This document shows, piece after piece, positions 41,660 through 51,173 of a stretch of 64,000 bases of DNA (position 1 is its first letter; each line of letters begins with the position of its first letter). Both the position numbers and the translations under genes were made by a program. The notes under the pieces are model-generated. The model was not told the origin of the DNA. It made no database searches and saw only the letters and a list, made by a program, of their open reading frames with translations. The stretch is from Geomicrobium sediminis (GTDB lineage Bacteria > Bacillota > Bacilli > Bacillales > Marinococcaceae): the NCBI RefSeq assembly GCF_016908595.1, contig NZ_JAFBEC010000002.1, forward strand, positions 434,001 through 498,000. The letters run 5' to 3'.

Positions 41660-42304
41660 TTATAGACTTCTAAGCGCAGAAGCGATGTTCTCATCACCTG
41701 AAATCATATCAAAGCCTTTTCCAATCGTATGCTCGTCTTTTAACGAGGCTAGAATTGTTTCGGCTACGTCTTCTCGTGGAATTTCTCCACGTTCTACTTC
41801 TTTAGCTACTTTAACTTTGCCTTTTCCTGCGTCATTTGTGAGCAGACCAGGTCGTACAATCGTATAATCAAGTCCGCTTTGTTCTAAGAAGCGATCTGCA
41901 TAATGTTTAGAAGCACTATAGTACGCAGCTTTTTCCATCCAATTGTTACGATCGTAAACACCAATGGCACTAACGATAACGAAGCGCTTTATGCCGGCTT
42001 CCTTTGCAGCTTCCATGGATTTAATCGCCCCGTCTAAATCAATCATAACGGTCTTATCCGCGCCGGTATGACCACCAGACCCGGCAGTGAACACTACCGC
42101 ATCCATACCTTTCATTGCTGTAGCCAAATCACGAACAGACCCTTCTAAGTCTGCAAGAACCGTGTTTGCATTCATTTCTTTAAAGGCTTTCATTTGTTCT
42201 TCTTTACGAACCATAGCCGTAGGGGTAAATGTAGGGTCCTGAACCATTTTTTCTACGGTATGTTTTCCTATTTGTCCATTTGCACCGATAACGAGTACGT
42301 TCAT
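41660..42304 (-). CDS. NAD(P)-binding atypical short-chain dehydrogenase (YhfK-like)
   Basis: A 214-residue atypical SDR. The N-terminal Rossmann motif VLVIGANGQIGKHTVEKM is at residues 3-20, then AVVFTAGSGG and YYSASKHYADRFLEQSGLDYTIVRPGLL, where YxxxK-like SASK and the Arg-Pro element are found. Related proteins such as YhfK are NAD(P)-dependent with unknown substrates or act as flavin reductases. AAAAGGAGAG precedes the ATG. It is a single gene. Confidence 0.88.
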   Translation of the reverse strand: MNVLVIGANGQIGKHTVEKMVQDPTFTPTAMVRKEEQMKAFKEMNANTVLADLEGSVRDLATAMKGMDAVVFTAGSGGHTGADKTVMIDLDGAIKSMEAAKEAGIKRFVIVSAIGVYDRNNWMEKAAYYSASKHYADRFLEQSGLDYTIVRPGLLTNDAGKGKVKVAKEVERGEIPREDVAETILASLKDEHTIGKGFDMISGDENIASALRSL

Positions 42305-42385
42305 GTTTGTCCGACTCTCCTTTTGATCGTCTTCTATTCATGGTTATTCCCACGTCTAAATAAAACCAAACATGTAGGAATTCCT

Positions 42386-42420
42386 AAAAAAAGAATCGTG
42401 CAAACGCATTGCACGATTCT
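42386..42420 (-). terminator. lipA-yutD terminator
   Basis: Minus-strand perfect stem AGAATCGTGCA / TGCACGATTCT, 7-nt loop, then TTTTTTAGG. Confidence 0.9.
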
Positions 42421-42427
42421 CTTCTTA

Positions 42428-42712
42428 TCATTTTTTGTCTGATTTGACCTTCTTTAATATGAAATAAGGACAATCAAAATTGCAAAACTCATACAAATAG
42501 TCATAAACGGTGCTCACTTTTGAGTCAAAAGCCGCTTTTTTGTTGTTATCGTTAAAAAAACCTCGGAGACGCAATTGTTCATGTCCCCAGTCTCCAACGA
42601 TAAAATCATACTTGTTCAATACTTCGCTGTAGCGATTCTGAAACGCTTCTTCGTCCCATCCCTCGCGCGACTCTTCTATGAGTTCAAACTGTTGATTATT
42701 TAATTGAATCAA
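42428..42712 (-). CDS. yutD: YutD-family protein
   Basis: A 94-residue protein of the YutD (DUF1027) family, with the hallmark YDFIVGDWGHEQLRLRGFF (residues 35-53). Its function is not known; it is conserved next to lipA in Bacilli, as here, where it follows lipA by 16 bp and shares its terminator. The C-terminal part CNFDCPYFILKK has two cysteines. Confidence 0.92.
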   Translation of the reverse strand: MIQLNNQQFELIEESREGWDEEAFQNRYSEVLNKYDFIVGDWGHEQLRLRGFFNDNNKKAAFDSKVSTVYDYLYEFCNFDCPYFILKKVKSDKK

Positions 42713-42728
42713 CGAATCTCACCTCGAC

Positions 42729-43652
42729 TTAGCTGCTAAATTGTTGTTCACTTTGATATTTCGCAGCCTCTTTCCAAACTTGCGCTTTGTCCACTTGCTC
42801 ATCAGCATGATAAGAAGAACGAACGAGAGGTCCAGCTTCACAATGCTTAAACCCTTTGCTCATCGCAAGTTCTTTAAACTGTTGAAACTCATCAGGCGTA
42901 TAGTACTTGATCACTGGCAAGTGTTTTTTCGTTGGCTGTAAATATTGACCGATTGTCATAATATCCACGTCATTCGCACGTAAATCATCCATTACTTCTT
43001 CAATTTCTTCTGCTGTTTCTCCAAGTCCAATCATTAAGCTCGATTTCGTCGGAATATCTGGGTGAAGCTCTTTTGAATAGCTCAGAAATTGCAGTGAACG
43101 ATCGTACTTTGCACGGGCACGTACTTTCTTTGTTAGACGGCGAACCGTTTCGATATTGTGATTTAGAATATTCGGCCTTGCTTCCATTAAGGTTTTTAAA
43201 TTTTCCTCTAGACCCATCATATCAGATGGAAGCACCTCAATGGTACATAAAGGATTTCTTCTTCTTACCGCTCTCACTGTTTCAGCGAAAACATTCGAAC
43301 CACCGTCTTTTAGATCGTCTCTTGCAACCGCTGTGATTACGACATGTTTTAATCCCATTTGCTCAACAGAATCGGCAACACGTTCAGGCTCATCTAGATC
43401 GAGTTCGGTTGGAAGGCCTGTTTTGACAGCACAAAAACGACAACCACGCGTACACGTATCTCCTAGGATCATAAATGTCGCGGTTTTGCGAACTGCCCAA
43501 CACTCATGAATGTTGGGACAACGAGCTTCTTCACAGACCGTATGTAAGTTTTTCTCGCGCATCATTTTCTTTAAGCCAGTGTATGATTCATTCGTATTTA
43601 ATTTTATTTTCAGCCAATCCGGTTTTCTCACGTGTTCAGTTTTTTCGCTCAT
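42729..43652 (-). CDS. lipA: Lipoyl synthase, radical SAM
   Basis: A 307-residue enzyme that inserts two sulfurs into protein-bound octanoyl groups. The auxiliary cluster ligands are Cys40, Cys45 and Cys51 ([12 protein letters not shown]), and the radical-SAM cluster is Cys67, Cys71 and Cys74 (CTRGCRFC). The C-terminal RSSYHAD holds the Ser that ligates the auxiliary cluster. It needs Fe-S carriers such as YutM or YutI, also in this window. Co-transcribed with yutD. Confidence 0.97.
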   Translation of the reverse strand: MSEKTEHVRKPDWLKIKLNTNESYTGLKKMMREKNLHTVCEEARCPNIHECWAVRKTATFMILGDTCTRGCRFCAVKTGLPTELDLDEPERVADSVEQMGLKHVVITAVARDDLKDGGSNVFAETVRAVRRRNPLCTIEVLPSDMMGLEENLKTLMEARPNILNHNIETVRRLTKKVRARAKYDRSLQFLSYSKELHPDIPTKSSLMIGLGETAEEIEEVMDDLRANDVDIMTIGQYLQPTKKHLPVIKYYTPDEFQQFKELAMSKGFKHCEAGPLVRSSYHADEQVDKAQVWKEAAKYQSEQQFSS

Positions 43653-43715
43653 TTCATCACACCCTTCTTCCCAATTTTACCACGAGTCATCTTAGGGTCC
43701 AAGTTATGCTTTTTA

Positions 43716-43744
43716 GTATAAAAAGTAAGATCTGTTCCATAGTA
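43716..43744 (+). promoter_or_regulatory. Sigma-G promoter of lytH
   Basis: GTATA, 17 bp, CATAGTA, a full match to gHATR-N17/18-CATnHTA. In B. subtilis lytH is a sigma-G gene. The spacing equals that of the ger operon site at 35023-35051. Confidence 0.6.
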
Positions 43745-43775
43745 AGAAGACATCGTTGAAGAGGGGTTAAAATTG

Positions 43776-44771
43776 ATGAACTCGAAAGGAATCCTCCGTT
43801 TTTTATTAATTGTCTGTTTGTTTTTCGTAACTACAACTAGTGTGGACGCACAAGAAGAACGTACCCAAGATGAGATTGACCTAGAACGTATGCAATTGTA
43901 TAAAGATATGGATACCGTTACACAAGTTCCATGGCATTGGCTTGCAGCAATTGATGCCTATGAGCGAGGGTTAAATGTTGCAAGAAATGATCGTGACAAA
44001 CCGACAGGTGTGATCTCGATCTACTTTTCACCGCGCGACTGGGTCGGCGCACTAAATCCAGACCTCGAAGATACAGATGCTGATCGGATTAGTGTTTTTG
44101 GCGGAATTGGTCTTGATGGTGATGGTGATGGACAAGCGGATCGCCACAACGATGCCGATGTGCTTTATACGATGGCTCGTAAATTATCGACATATGGCTT
44201 TGATGATGAAAACATTCGCATTGCACTTTGGGATCATTATCAGCGAGATCAGACGGTTCGAATTATACACGGTCATGCAAACGTCTTTGAAAAGTTTCAA
44301 ACGATTGCGCTGCATGATAACGCGTTTCCAGTTCCTCTTCATTACAACTACTCTTACCGGAGCACGTGGGGCGCAAAACGCGGATGGGGTGGCCGACGAA
44401 TTCATGAAGGAACAGATATCTTTGCAGGGTATAGCACACCTGTACGTGCAACCACATACGGAACGGTCGAATTAAAAGGCTGGAACGAATATGGTGGATG
44501 GCGAATTGGTATTCGGGATTTGGATAACATTTATCATTATTATGCCCATCTTCACGGCTTTGCTGAAGATATTGAAGAAGGATCGATCGTCACGCCTGGA
44601 TCCGTCATCGGCAGTGTAGGTAGCTCTGGATACGGAAAGCCAGGAACACAAGGAAAGTTCCCACCTCACTTGCATTACGGTATTTATCGAGATAACGGGT
44701 ACACTGAATGGTCATTTGATCCGTATCCAAAACTACGCTCGTGGGAACAAAAAGAAAGACAGAAGAGTTGA
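43776..44771 (+). CDS. lytH: Sporulation M23 endopeptidase LytH
   Basis: A 331-residue secreted peptidase. A signal peptide (about residues 1-26, ending SVDA) is followed by a helical region and a C-terminal LytM/M23 domain with zinc motifs RRIHEGTDIFA (HxxxD) and PPHLHYGIY (HxH). In B. subtilis LytH trims peptide side chains in the spore cortex to leave single L-Ala residues. Position next to lipA is conserved. ATG 43776 is 9 bp from GAGGGG; a TTG at 43773 is also possible. Confidence 0.9.
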   Translation: MNSKGILRFLLIVCLFFVTTTSVDAQEERTQDEIDLERMQLYKDMDTVTQVPWHWLAAIDAYERGLNVARNDRDKPTGVISIYFSPRDWVGALNPDLEDTDADRISVFGGIGLDGDGDGQADRHNDADVLYTMARKLSTYGFDDENIRIALWDHYQRDQTVRIIHGHANVFEKFQTIALHDNAFPVPLHYNYSYRSTWGAKRGWGGRRIHEGTDIFAGYSTPVRATTYGTVELKGWNEYGGWRIGIRDLDNIYHYYAHLHGFAEDIEEGSIVTPGSVIGSVGSSGYGKPGTQGKFPPHLHYGIYRDNGYTEWSFDPYPKLRSWEQKERQKS

Positions 44772-44821
44772 CCTTCCTCTATACTTTAACGTAGAGAATC
44801 CGATTGAGGAGGGTCTACGTA

Positions 44822-45475
44822 TTGAATATTTATTTAGTTCGTCACGGTAAAACCATTTTTAATACGCAAGGCAAAGTGCAAGGTTGGTCAGACACACCGC
44901 TTACATCGAAAGGTTGTGCTGGCGCCAAAACATTAGGTGAAGCACTTGCAAACGAACCGATTGATCACATTTATACGAGCGACAGTGGTCGAGCTAGAGA
45001 AACTGCTCACCTTATTCGTTTGCATAGTCGCAACGACCAACAAATTAACATTCAAGTAAACAAGGCATTACGTGAATTGTATTTTGGTGGTTTTGAAGGT
45101 GGATACAACATTGCGATGCTCGAAGCGCTAAAACGAGGGTTACCTGATCAATACAAAGACATTCATATGCTTTGGGATGTCCCACTCGATATTGTCGTTG
45201 ATACGATCGCAGCGATCGACTCGAGTCAACAAGCTGAACATTGGGAGCAGTATTCGAAGAGAATCCAAGAAGGGATGAACGAAGTCATTCAAGATGCACA
45301 GGCCCAAGGCTTTAATAACATCTATATTGTGTCACACGGGCTTACGATCCGTGCGATGATTCGTTTATTTGGGTATAGCGGGAGCTATGATGATATTGAA
45401 AATTGTAGCGTTACATATGTGACGTATGAGAACAATCAGTTTTTAGTACAGCATGTCAATGAAGTGAAATACTAA
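44822..45475 (+). CDS. Histidine phosphatase (phosphoglycerate mutase-like) family protein
   Basis: About 217 residues with the RHG motif LVRHGKTIFNTQGKVQGW, the catalytic His in RHG at about residue 8, and the second catalytic His in IYIVSHGLTIRAMI. The proton donor Glu is likely in ALRELYFGGFEG. Members dephosphorylate sugar phosphates, nucleotides or phosphoproteins; the substrate is unknown. The start is TTG 44822, 8 bp behind AGGAGGG; the upstream TTG overlaps the ribosome site. It follows lytH by about 50 bp. Confidence 0.85.
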   Translation: MNIYLVRHGKTIFNTQGKVQGWSDTPLTSKGCAGAKTLGEALANEPIDHIYTSDSGRARETAHLIRLHSRNDQQINIQVNKALRELYFGGFEGGYNIAMLEALKRGLPDQYKDIHMLWDVPLDIVVDTIAAIDSSQQAEHWEQYSKRIQEGMNEVIQDAQAQGFNNIYIVSHGLTIRAMIRLFGYSGSYDDIENCSVTYVTYENNQFLVQHVNEVKY

Positions 45476-45512
45476 ATAAAAATGAGCACAAGTCCGAAGA
45501 CATGTGCTCATT
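45474..45512 (-). terminator. Terminator of the AGCS gene, shared
   Basis: AATGAGCACA / TGTGCTCATT stem, 12-nt loop. On the minus strand it is followed by TTTATTTAG, and on the plus strand by a weaker T-run. Confidence 0.75.
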
Positions 45513-45517
45513 ACTAT

Positions 45518-46867
45518 TTATCTACTCTCTAACTTTCTAATGTCTTTAAACTTACGCGTTTCTTTTGCTACAACGCCAGACAGTAAAATTAATGCAATTA
45601 AGTTGGGGATTGCCATAAGCCCATTAAAGATATCACCAAAATTCCATACGGTATTAAGTGGTAATGTTGCACCTACGAAAACTGCAAGTACAAAGACAAT
45701 CCGATAAATGTAAGTGATTTTACCACCGACTAGGTACTCTAAACACTTCTCTCCGAAATATGCCCAGCCAATGATGGTGGAGAAGATAAAGAACAATAAT
45801 GTAATCGTAACGACCATACTTCCGCCAAACGGTAAAATTGCATCAAACGACATTGCAGTTAATGATGCACCACTTTCACCTGACGTATAAAGGTCTGCAA
45901 TGACAAGTGCAAGTCCTGTAATCGTACATACGATAATCGTATCAATAAATACTTGCGTCATTGAAATGAGAGCTTGACGAGCAGGGACATCGGTTTTTGC
46001 TGCAGCGGCAGCAATTCCTCCAGTACCTAGACCAGCTTCGTTAGAAAATAACCCTCGTGCAACACCCATCTGGATCACCGTCCCGATTGCGCCACCTGCG
46101 ACTGCTTGACCGGTAAATGCATCTGTAAAAATCAAACCAAAAGCAGCAGGTACTTCAGTAATATTGAATCCAATAACGAAAAACCCTGCAATAACATAGA
46201 ATACAATCATGATTGGAACAATTACACCACTAACACGACCTATACTCTTTATACCGCCTATAACAACTAATCCGACTAGTACCATCATGATGATCCCAGT
46301 AATCCATGTCGGAACGTTAAACGTACTCTGTACAATATCTGAAGCTGTATTCGCTTGTGTCATATTACCAATTCCAAAAATCGCAGCGAAGACGGCGAAG
46401 AAAGCAAACAACATACCCATCCATTTCCATTTCTTCCCTAGTCCATGTTCAATATAGTACATCGGACCGCCTGCCATTTCACCTCGGTAATTCTTTCCTC
46501 GATACTTTACACCGAGTATGGCTTCTGAGTATTTCGTTGCCATACCGACTAAAGCGGTAATCCACATCCAAAATACCGCTCCTGGTCCCCCTAAGACGAC
46601 AGCTGTTGCTACACCAGCAACGTTCCCTGTACCTACAGTTGCTGCTAGTGAAGTCATTAACGCTTGAAAGTGTGAAATGTCACCTTCGGAGTTCTTGTCT
46701 AAGTTTTTCTTAAAAACGAGCTTCATTGCATATGGGAGCTGTGTAAATGAATAAAATCCTAATCTAAATGTAAGATAAATTCCGGTCCCTACAAGTAATA
46801 CAATTAACGGTAATCCCCAGACAAAGTCCGCAGCGGCAGCTGCCCAATTGTCAATCCACTCAATCAT
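45518..46867 (-). CDS. Sodium:alanine symporter (AGCS family)
   Basis: A 449-residue membrane protein with about 11 helices. Family signatures are FQALMTSLAATVGTGNVAG (residues 67-85), GGPGAVFWMW and AVAGGAIGTVIQMGVARGLFSNEAGLG. It imports alanine or glycine with Na+ (or H+). It follows the NSS transporter gene on the same strand with a hairpin between. Together with the window's other Na+-coupled carriers it fits a sodium-using alkaliphile. Confidence 0.95.
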   Translation of the reverse strand: MIEWIDNWAAAAADFVWGLPLIVLLVGTGIYLTFRLGFYSFTQLPYAMKLVFKKNLDKNSEGDISHFQALMTSLAATVGTGNVAGVATAVVLGGPGAVFWMWITALVGMATKYSEAILGVKYRGKNYRGEMAGGPMYYIEHGLGKKWKWMGMLFAFFAVFAAIFGIGNMTQANTASDIVQSTFNVPTWITGIIMMVLVGLVVIGGIKSIGRVSGVIVPIMIVFYVIAGFFVIGFNITEVPAAFGLIFTDAFTGQAVAGGAIGTVIQMGVARGLFSNEAGLGTGGIAAAAAKTDVPARQALISMTQVFIDTIIVCTITGLALVIADLYTSGESGASLTAMSFDAILPFGGSMVVTITLLFFIFSTIIGWAYFGEKCLEYLVGGKITYIYRIVFVLAVFVGATLPLNTVWNFGDIFNGLMAIPNLIALILLSGVVAKETRKFKDIRKLESR

Positions 46868-46890
46868 CTCATCACCCCACTATAAGTAGT

Positions 46891-46921
46891 AAAGAACCTC
46901 GGTGCCTTTAAGCACCAAGGT
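46891..46921 (-). terminator. Hairpin after the second NSS gene
   Basis: Minus-strand ACCTTGGTGC / GCACCGAGGT stem with a short loop, then TTCTTTACT. The weak T-run suggests partial termination before the AGCS gene. Confidence 0.6.
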
Positions 46922-46927
46922 CCTTAA

Positions 46928-48274
46928 TTAAGATCCAAATATGTTTAAAGCTAAGATTATAATGATCATCGCTGGAGCGATAAAACGTAGTAGGATTAAA
47001 TAAAGAGTTGCAATCATCGGATTTCTAAAATCTGCTTCATCCAAAGTGGCTCTCTTCGTCCAACCCCAACCAACAAGTAGGACGACGATTAATCCACCAA
47101 TTGGTAAGAAATAACTATCAGTCAGGGTATCTACAAAGTCTAAGAATGGCAATCCGAAGATTAAAAACTCTGATAACGGACCACCTTGGCTTAACGCTGA
47201 AGGAACTCCTAGTACTGTAATGAGCGCACCCAGAATTAACGTAGCTTTTTGGCGGCTAATTTTGAAACGTTCAATGGCTGCTGAGATACTTACTTCAGCT
47301 AAAGAAATTGCTGATGTTAGTGCTGCAATAAAGACAAGGAAGAAAAACGCAATCGCAAAGATCGTTCCGGCACCAGCCATTTGGTTAAATACTTCTGGCA
47401 ATACAACGAATATGAGCGCTGGTCCTTGTGAAGGCTCCATGCCGATCGCATACACTGCGCCAAAGATAGCAACCGCAACGACAATGGCAAACAATGTATC
47501 TAGAATAACGACATTACGAGCTGTTGCTGGTAAATTCGTACCCGTTTGCCTTGATAGGTAGCCACCATACGTAATCATAATCCCCATACCAAGAGATAAC
47601 GTAAAGAACGATTGACCAATAGCAGCTAAATATAACGCAGGGTCAGCTAGAGCACTCCAATCTGGAATGAATAAAAAGCTCATTCCTTCTAATGCGCCGT
47701 CTAATGTTAAACTGTAACCAGCTAAAATAACTAATATAATTGCAAGTAACGGCATGAAGATCTTACTGCTAAGTTCTATACCCTTTTGAACTCCAAAGTA
47801 TAAAATCCCAACAATAATCGCCATAACGACAACAAGCCAGAAGATCGGTGTCCAAGTCGCTCCTATTGTATCAAGGAAGTACCCTTCTACGCCTCCACTT
47901 TCCACTTGTTGTACAGACCCCATTAAATACCCGAACATGTAATGCAATACCCAGCCTGTAATAACTGCGTAAAACGATACAATTAAAAAAGAAGTCGTGA
48001 CCGCTAGCCAACCACCAGCGACCCACACTTTAGATGGTGCTGTTTTACGATATGAACCTACTGCATCTAACTGTCCTCTTTTCCCGATTGAAAATTCAGC
48101 CAAAATTACTGGTAAACCTATAATAGCAACACACACGAGGTAAACGAGTAAAAATGCACCGCCCCCGTATTCTCCAGTAATATAAGGAAAACGCCAAATA
48201 TTCCCTAGTCCAACTGCTGACCCCACTGCCGCCAACATAAAACCAACCTTCGTTCCCCATTGCTCACGAGCCAT
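46928..48274 (-). CDS. Neurotransmitter:sodium symporter (NSS) family transporter
   Basis: A 448-residue LeuT-fold carrier with TM1 GSAVGLGNIWRFPYITGEYGGGAF, which has the normal Asn and Phe, unlike the paralogue at 323-1660. About 11-12 helices. It would take up an amino acid with Na+. AAAGGGGGG lies 6 bp before the ATG at 48274; the longer frame is rejected. The two paralogues share the ending IxLRFIxPxxIIxxL. Confidence 0.93.
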   Translation of the reverse strand: MAREQWGTKVGFMLAAVGSAVGLGNIWRFPYITGEYGGGAFLLVYLVCVAIIGLPVILAEFSIGKRGQLDAVGSYRKTAPSKVWVAGGWLAVTTSFLIVSFYAVITGWVLHYMFGYLMGSVQQVESGGVEGYFLDTIGATWTPIFWLVVVMAIIVGILYFGVQKGIELSSKIFMPLLAIILVILAGYSLTLDGALEGMSFLFIPDWSALADPALYLAAIGQSFFTLSLGMGIMITYGGYLSRQTGTNLPATARNVVILDTLFAIVVAVAIFGAVYAIGMEPSQGPALIFVVLPEVFNQMAGAGTIFAIAFFFLVFIAALTSAISLAEVSISAAIERFKISRQKATLILGALITVLGVPSALSQGGPLSEFLIFGLPFLDFVDTLTDSYFLPIGGLIVVLLVGWGWTKRATLDEADFRNPMIATLYLILLRFIAPAMIIIILALNIFGS

Positions 48275-48353
48275 GTAATACCCCCCTTTTGTATTTGTAT
48301 AGAAAATTATAAAATTAATGTTGAATTTTGTCAAAATAATCTAACAAAACTTA

Positions 48354-49199
48354 TTATTGTTGATTTGTTTCCTCAGCCCCTTCCTCCGCATCTGGACTTT
48401 GCATCTCAACACTTTCTTCATTACCACTAGGCATAATTGCTGGGACAGGCATCCCTCCTCCTTGACCGTAGTAATCAGGCACATCTCCTGGTATAAACAC
48501 CATTCCAACTGGAACGGAATAGGTGACACTCGTTTCATCAGTACCAAATGGAATCACCACGCGCACGTCCATATCAATGGCTACACTAATCCGAAGATAC
48601 GTATTGTTAATCCCGACGTTTTCAATTCGTTCTTCCATATCGGCGTGAATCTCTCCAATTACGGAAAAACTTACCGGAACTCGAGGACCTAAATTGGCAA
48701 GTAATGCATTACCAGTCGCCATCCCGAGTGGGATTGTATAAATTGCACCGTCTTCAACGGTTCCAACCCCTCGGTCTTCATATTCTTCATCGACACTTCT
48801 CGGTGGATCTCCTTGTGTAATCCCCCGCTGAATTTCATGTAAATAATCTTGAACGACCATCGTAGAATCAGACAATACTCGATTGTACACTTGCGCATTA
48901 AATGCCAACGAAGAGATATCTCCATTGTCACTTCGCTCAATTAGAACAAGATCATTCATGTCTTCTTGATGAGTCATCTCTTGTGAAATCGCTTCAGTAA
49001 CAGCGTGCTGTGCGATTCGTTTCGTTTCAACAACGGCAATGGACATCAGCGACGGTCGTATATGTTTATCTACGAAATAGAGACCTTGGATTGTCATGAT
49101 AAGAAAGATTCCTATTGAGATTAAGAAAACGTACTTAAATGGCAGTGGACCACCTTTTTTTTGCTTAGGTTTCGCGATTTTTGATCGTTTTAACGCCAT
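48354..49199 (-). CDS. yunB: Sporulation protein YunB
   Basis: A 281-residue membrane-anchored protein: a short basic N-terminus (KRSKIAKPKQKK), one transmembrane helix (about residues 22-42) and an extracytoplasmic domain with VPVSFSVIGEIHADMEERIENVGINNTYLRIS in segments, a family hallmark. The C-terminal 30 residues are acidic and low in complexity. In B. subtilis YunB is a sigma-E protein needed for sporulation. AGGAGGGG lies 8 bp before ATG 49199. The position next to yunC-yunD is kept, with dfrA-thyA inserted between. Confidence 0.9.
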   Translation of the reverse strand: MALKRSKIAKPKQKKGGPLPFKYVFLISIGIFLIMTIQGLYFVDKHIRPSLMSIAVVETKRIAQHAVTEAISQEMTHQEDMNDLVLIERSDNGDISSLAFNAQVYNRVLSDSTMVVQDYLHEIQRGITQGDPPRSVDEEYEDRGVGTVEDGAIYTIPLGMATGNALLANLGPRVPVSFSVIGEIHADMEERIENVGINNTYLRISVAIDMDVRVVIPFGTDETSVTYSVPVGMVFIPGDVPDYYGQGGGMPVPAIMPSGNEESVEMQSPDAEEGAEETNQQ

Positions 49200-49270
49200 A
49201 CAAAAATCCCCTCCTAGCATGATGTATATGCAGGAAGGGACGTGTTCAAACATGAGAATTCTATTATAAT

Positions 49271-49759
49271 TTAGTTTACTCGTTCGTATTGCTTAAACGT
49301 ATGTGGATACTTGTTCTTTTCATCGACGGTTCCTGATTTCTCCCACGTTAATTTCCACTCACCGTTTTTGTAATCAGGGAAGTAGCGATCTACGTCAAAC
49401 GAAGCTTTGATTTCTGTAACGTAGATTTTCTTGACACGATCGATCGCTTGTTCATATACCGAACTGCCTCCAAAGATAAAAGCTTCCTCTTCATCCTTGC
49501 ATCGTTCCACTGCTTCGTCTAGTGATTGGACCACTTCTGTTCCTTCAAATGACCAATCCGATTGACTCGTAATGACGATGTTGCGACGATTCGGTAACGG
49601 TTTGCCAATCGATTCGAACGTAGAGCGCCCCATAATGAGGGCGTGACCGGTCGTCACTTCTTTCAAGTATTTAAAGTCAGCTGGTAAGTGCCAAGGCATC
49701 TTATTGTCTTTTCCAATCCCACGATTGATATCATGTGCGACAATCATCGATAATAGCAT
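49271..49759 (-). CDS. dfrA: Dihydrofolate reductase
   Basis: A 162-residue enzyme that reduces dihydrofolate with NADPH. Typical parts: MIVAHDINRGIGKDNKMPWHLPADFKYLK, with Asp at the catalytic site in LPADF, then IMGRSTFESIGKPLPNRRNIV and the NADPH loop FIFGGSSVYEQAI. It lies 15 bp after thyA and regenerates the folate used by ThyA. Confidence 0.97.
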   Translation of the reverse strand: MLLSMIVAHDINRGIGKDNKMPWHLPADFKYLKEVTTGHALIMGRSTFESIGKPLPNRRNIVITSQSDWSFEGTEVVQSLDEAVERCKDEEEAFIFGGSSVYEQAIDRVKKIYVTEIKASFDVDRYFPDYKNGEWKLTWEKSGTVDEKNKYPHTFKQYERVN

Positions 49760-49774
49760 ATGTTCTTTGCCTCC

Positions 49775-50737
49775 TTAAACCGCAATCGGCGCTTTGATCG
49801 TAGGGTGTGGCTCATATCCTTTTAGTACAATATCGTCGATATCAAAATCAAAGATTGATCGCTCTAACGCTTGCTCTTGAATGACTAATTCAGGTAGAGC
49901 CTTCATCTCTCTTGATAATTGTTCGTTCACTTGATCGATGTGATTCGTATAAATGTGAGCATCACCAATGGTATGAACGAATTCACCAACATCTAGACCA
50001 CACTCTTTAGCAATCAGATGTGTCAACAACGCGTAGCTTGCGATATTAAACGGAACACCTAAAAATAGGTCCGCTGAACGTTGATACAGCTGACATGACA
50101 GCTTGCCATCGGCTACGTAAAACTGGAACAACGTGTGGCAAGGTGGTAATGCCATCGTAGGGACGTCTTCTGGATTCCAAGCAGATACGATTAAACGCCT
50201 TGAATTCGGGTTGGTTTTGATCATGTCAATGACATCAGCGATTTGATCAATCGTCTCATCTGTTGTCGTCTTCCACGCTCGCCACTGTTTTCCGTAAATG
50301 TCCCCGAGTTCCCCGTACTTCGCTGCAAACGCATCATCAGTCAAAACTTGTTCTTTGAACGACGCCATTTCTCGTAAGTACACTTCTTTAAACTGCTCGT
50401 CTTGTTCAGCGCGAAGGGCGAAGTCTTTCATATCTGGTCCGGTGTAAGCGTCACTCGCCACATACCTCTCAAATGCCCATTCGTTCCAAATGTTGTTGTT
50501 ATGCTTAAGCAAATATTGAATGTTCGTCATGCCTTTTAAAAACCAGAGCAATTCGCTTTTGATTAATTTGAATGGCACGCGTTTCGTCGTAAGCATTGGA
50601 AATCCTTCAGACAAATCAAAGCGCATTTGCTTACCAAAAGCTGAAATTGTTCCCGTGCCTGTCCGATCGGATTTTTTATCGCCATTGTTCAATACATCTT
50701 GGAGAAGATCTAAATATTGCTGTTCGCTCTTACTCAT
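49775..50737 (-). CDS. thyA: Thymidylate synthase (ThyA)
   Basis: A 320-residue ThyA enzyme that methylates dUMP to dTMP with methylene-THF. The nucleophile is Cys200 in [13 protein letters not shown], and the C-terminus ends [10 protein letters not shown]. It is about 55 residues longer than the E. coli form because of an insertion around residues 95-145, as in the Lactobacillus type. It heads a thyA-dfrA pair. Confidence 0.97.
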   Translation of the reverse strand: MSKSEQQYLDLLQDVLNNGDKKSDRTGTGTISAFGKQMRFDLSEGFPMLTTKRVPFKLIKSELLWFLKGMTNIQYLLKHNNNIWNEWAFERYVASDAYTGPDMKDFALRAEQDEQFKEVYLREMASFKEQVLTDDAFAAKYGELGDIYGKQWRAWKTTTDETIDQIADVIDMIKTNPNSRRLIVSAWNPEDVPTMALPPCHTLFQFYVADGKLSCQLYQRSADLFLGVPFNIASYALLTHLIAKECGLDVGEFVHTIGDAHIYTNHIDQVNEQLSREMKALPELVIQEQALERSIFDFDIDDIVLKGYEPHPTIKAPIAV

Positions 50738-50793
50738 TATTTGTACCCCTTTATAGATGGCGCACCAATATGAATATTGGTGCGCAGATGCTA

Positions 50794-51096
50794 TTATTTC
50801 ATTTTCAATAAAGCTTCTCGGCCTGTCATCCCGACTGTAATGCCCAACTCTTCTGCAGCAATCGTCACCGATTCAAGTGGCGCATCAAGGAGTTGATCTA
50901 TCGTTCTAACACCTACTGCACGACCAGCGACAATGCCACGGTCTTTTAGTTTATCATTTAATAATTGAACATCAAGTGCCCCGCACATAATGTACCCTAC
51001 GCTGTTCGTCACTGCCATAAAGTTCGTTTTCGGTAACTTCATTGATACAGCACTAAACAGTTGCCCATCAATTTCGACCGGTTCCATTTCTAACAT
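50794..51096 (-). CDS. yunC: YunC-family protein (DUF1805)
   Basis: A 100-residue protein of the YunC (DUF1805) family with [27 protein letters not shown] and [16 protein letters not shown]. The conserved Cys38 in IMCGALD is present. Function unknown. GGAGGTTGA directly precedes the ATG. It follows yunD, a conserved pairing. Confidence 0.92.
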   Translation of the reverse strand: MLEMEPVEIDGQLFSAVSMKLPKTNFMAVTNSVGYIMCGALDVQLLNDKLKDRGIVAGRAVGVRTIDQLLDAPLESVTIAAEELGITVGMTGREALLKMK

Positions 51097-51173
51097 TCAA
51101 CCTCCGCCTTTCACCAATATCAGTCATTCTTAGTAGTCTATGAAAAGCCTATTTTCTTCGTATAGGCAAGTAG

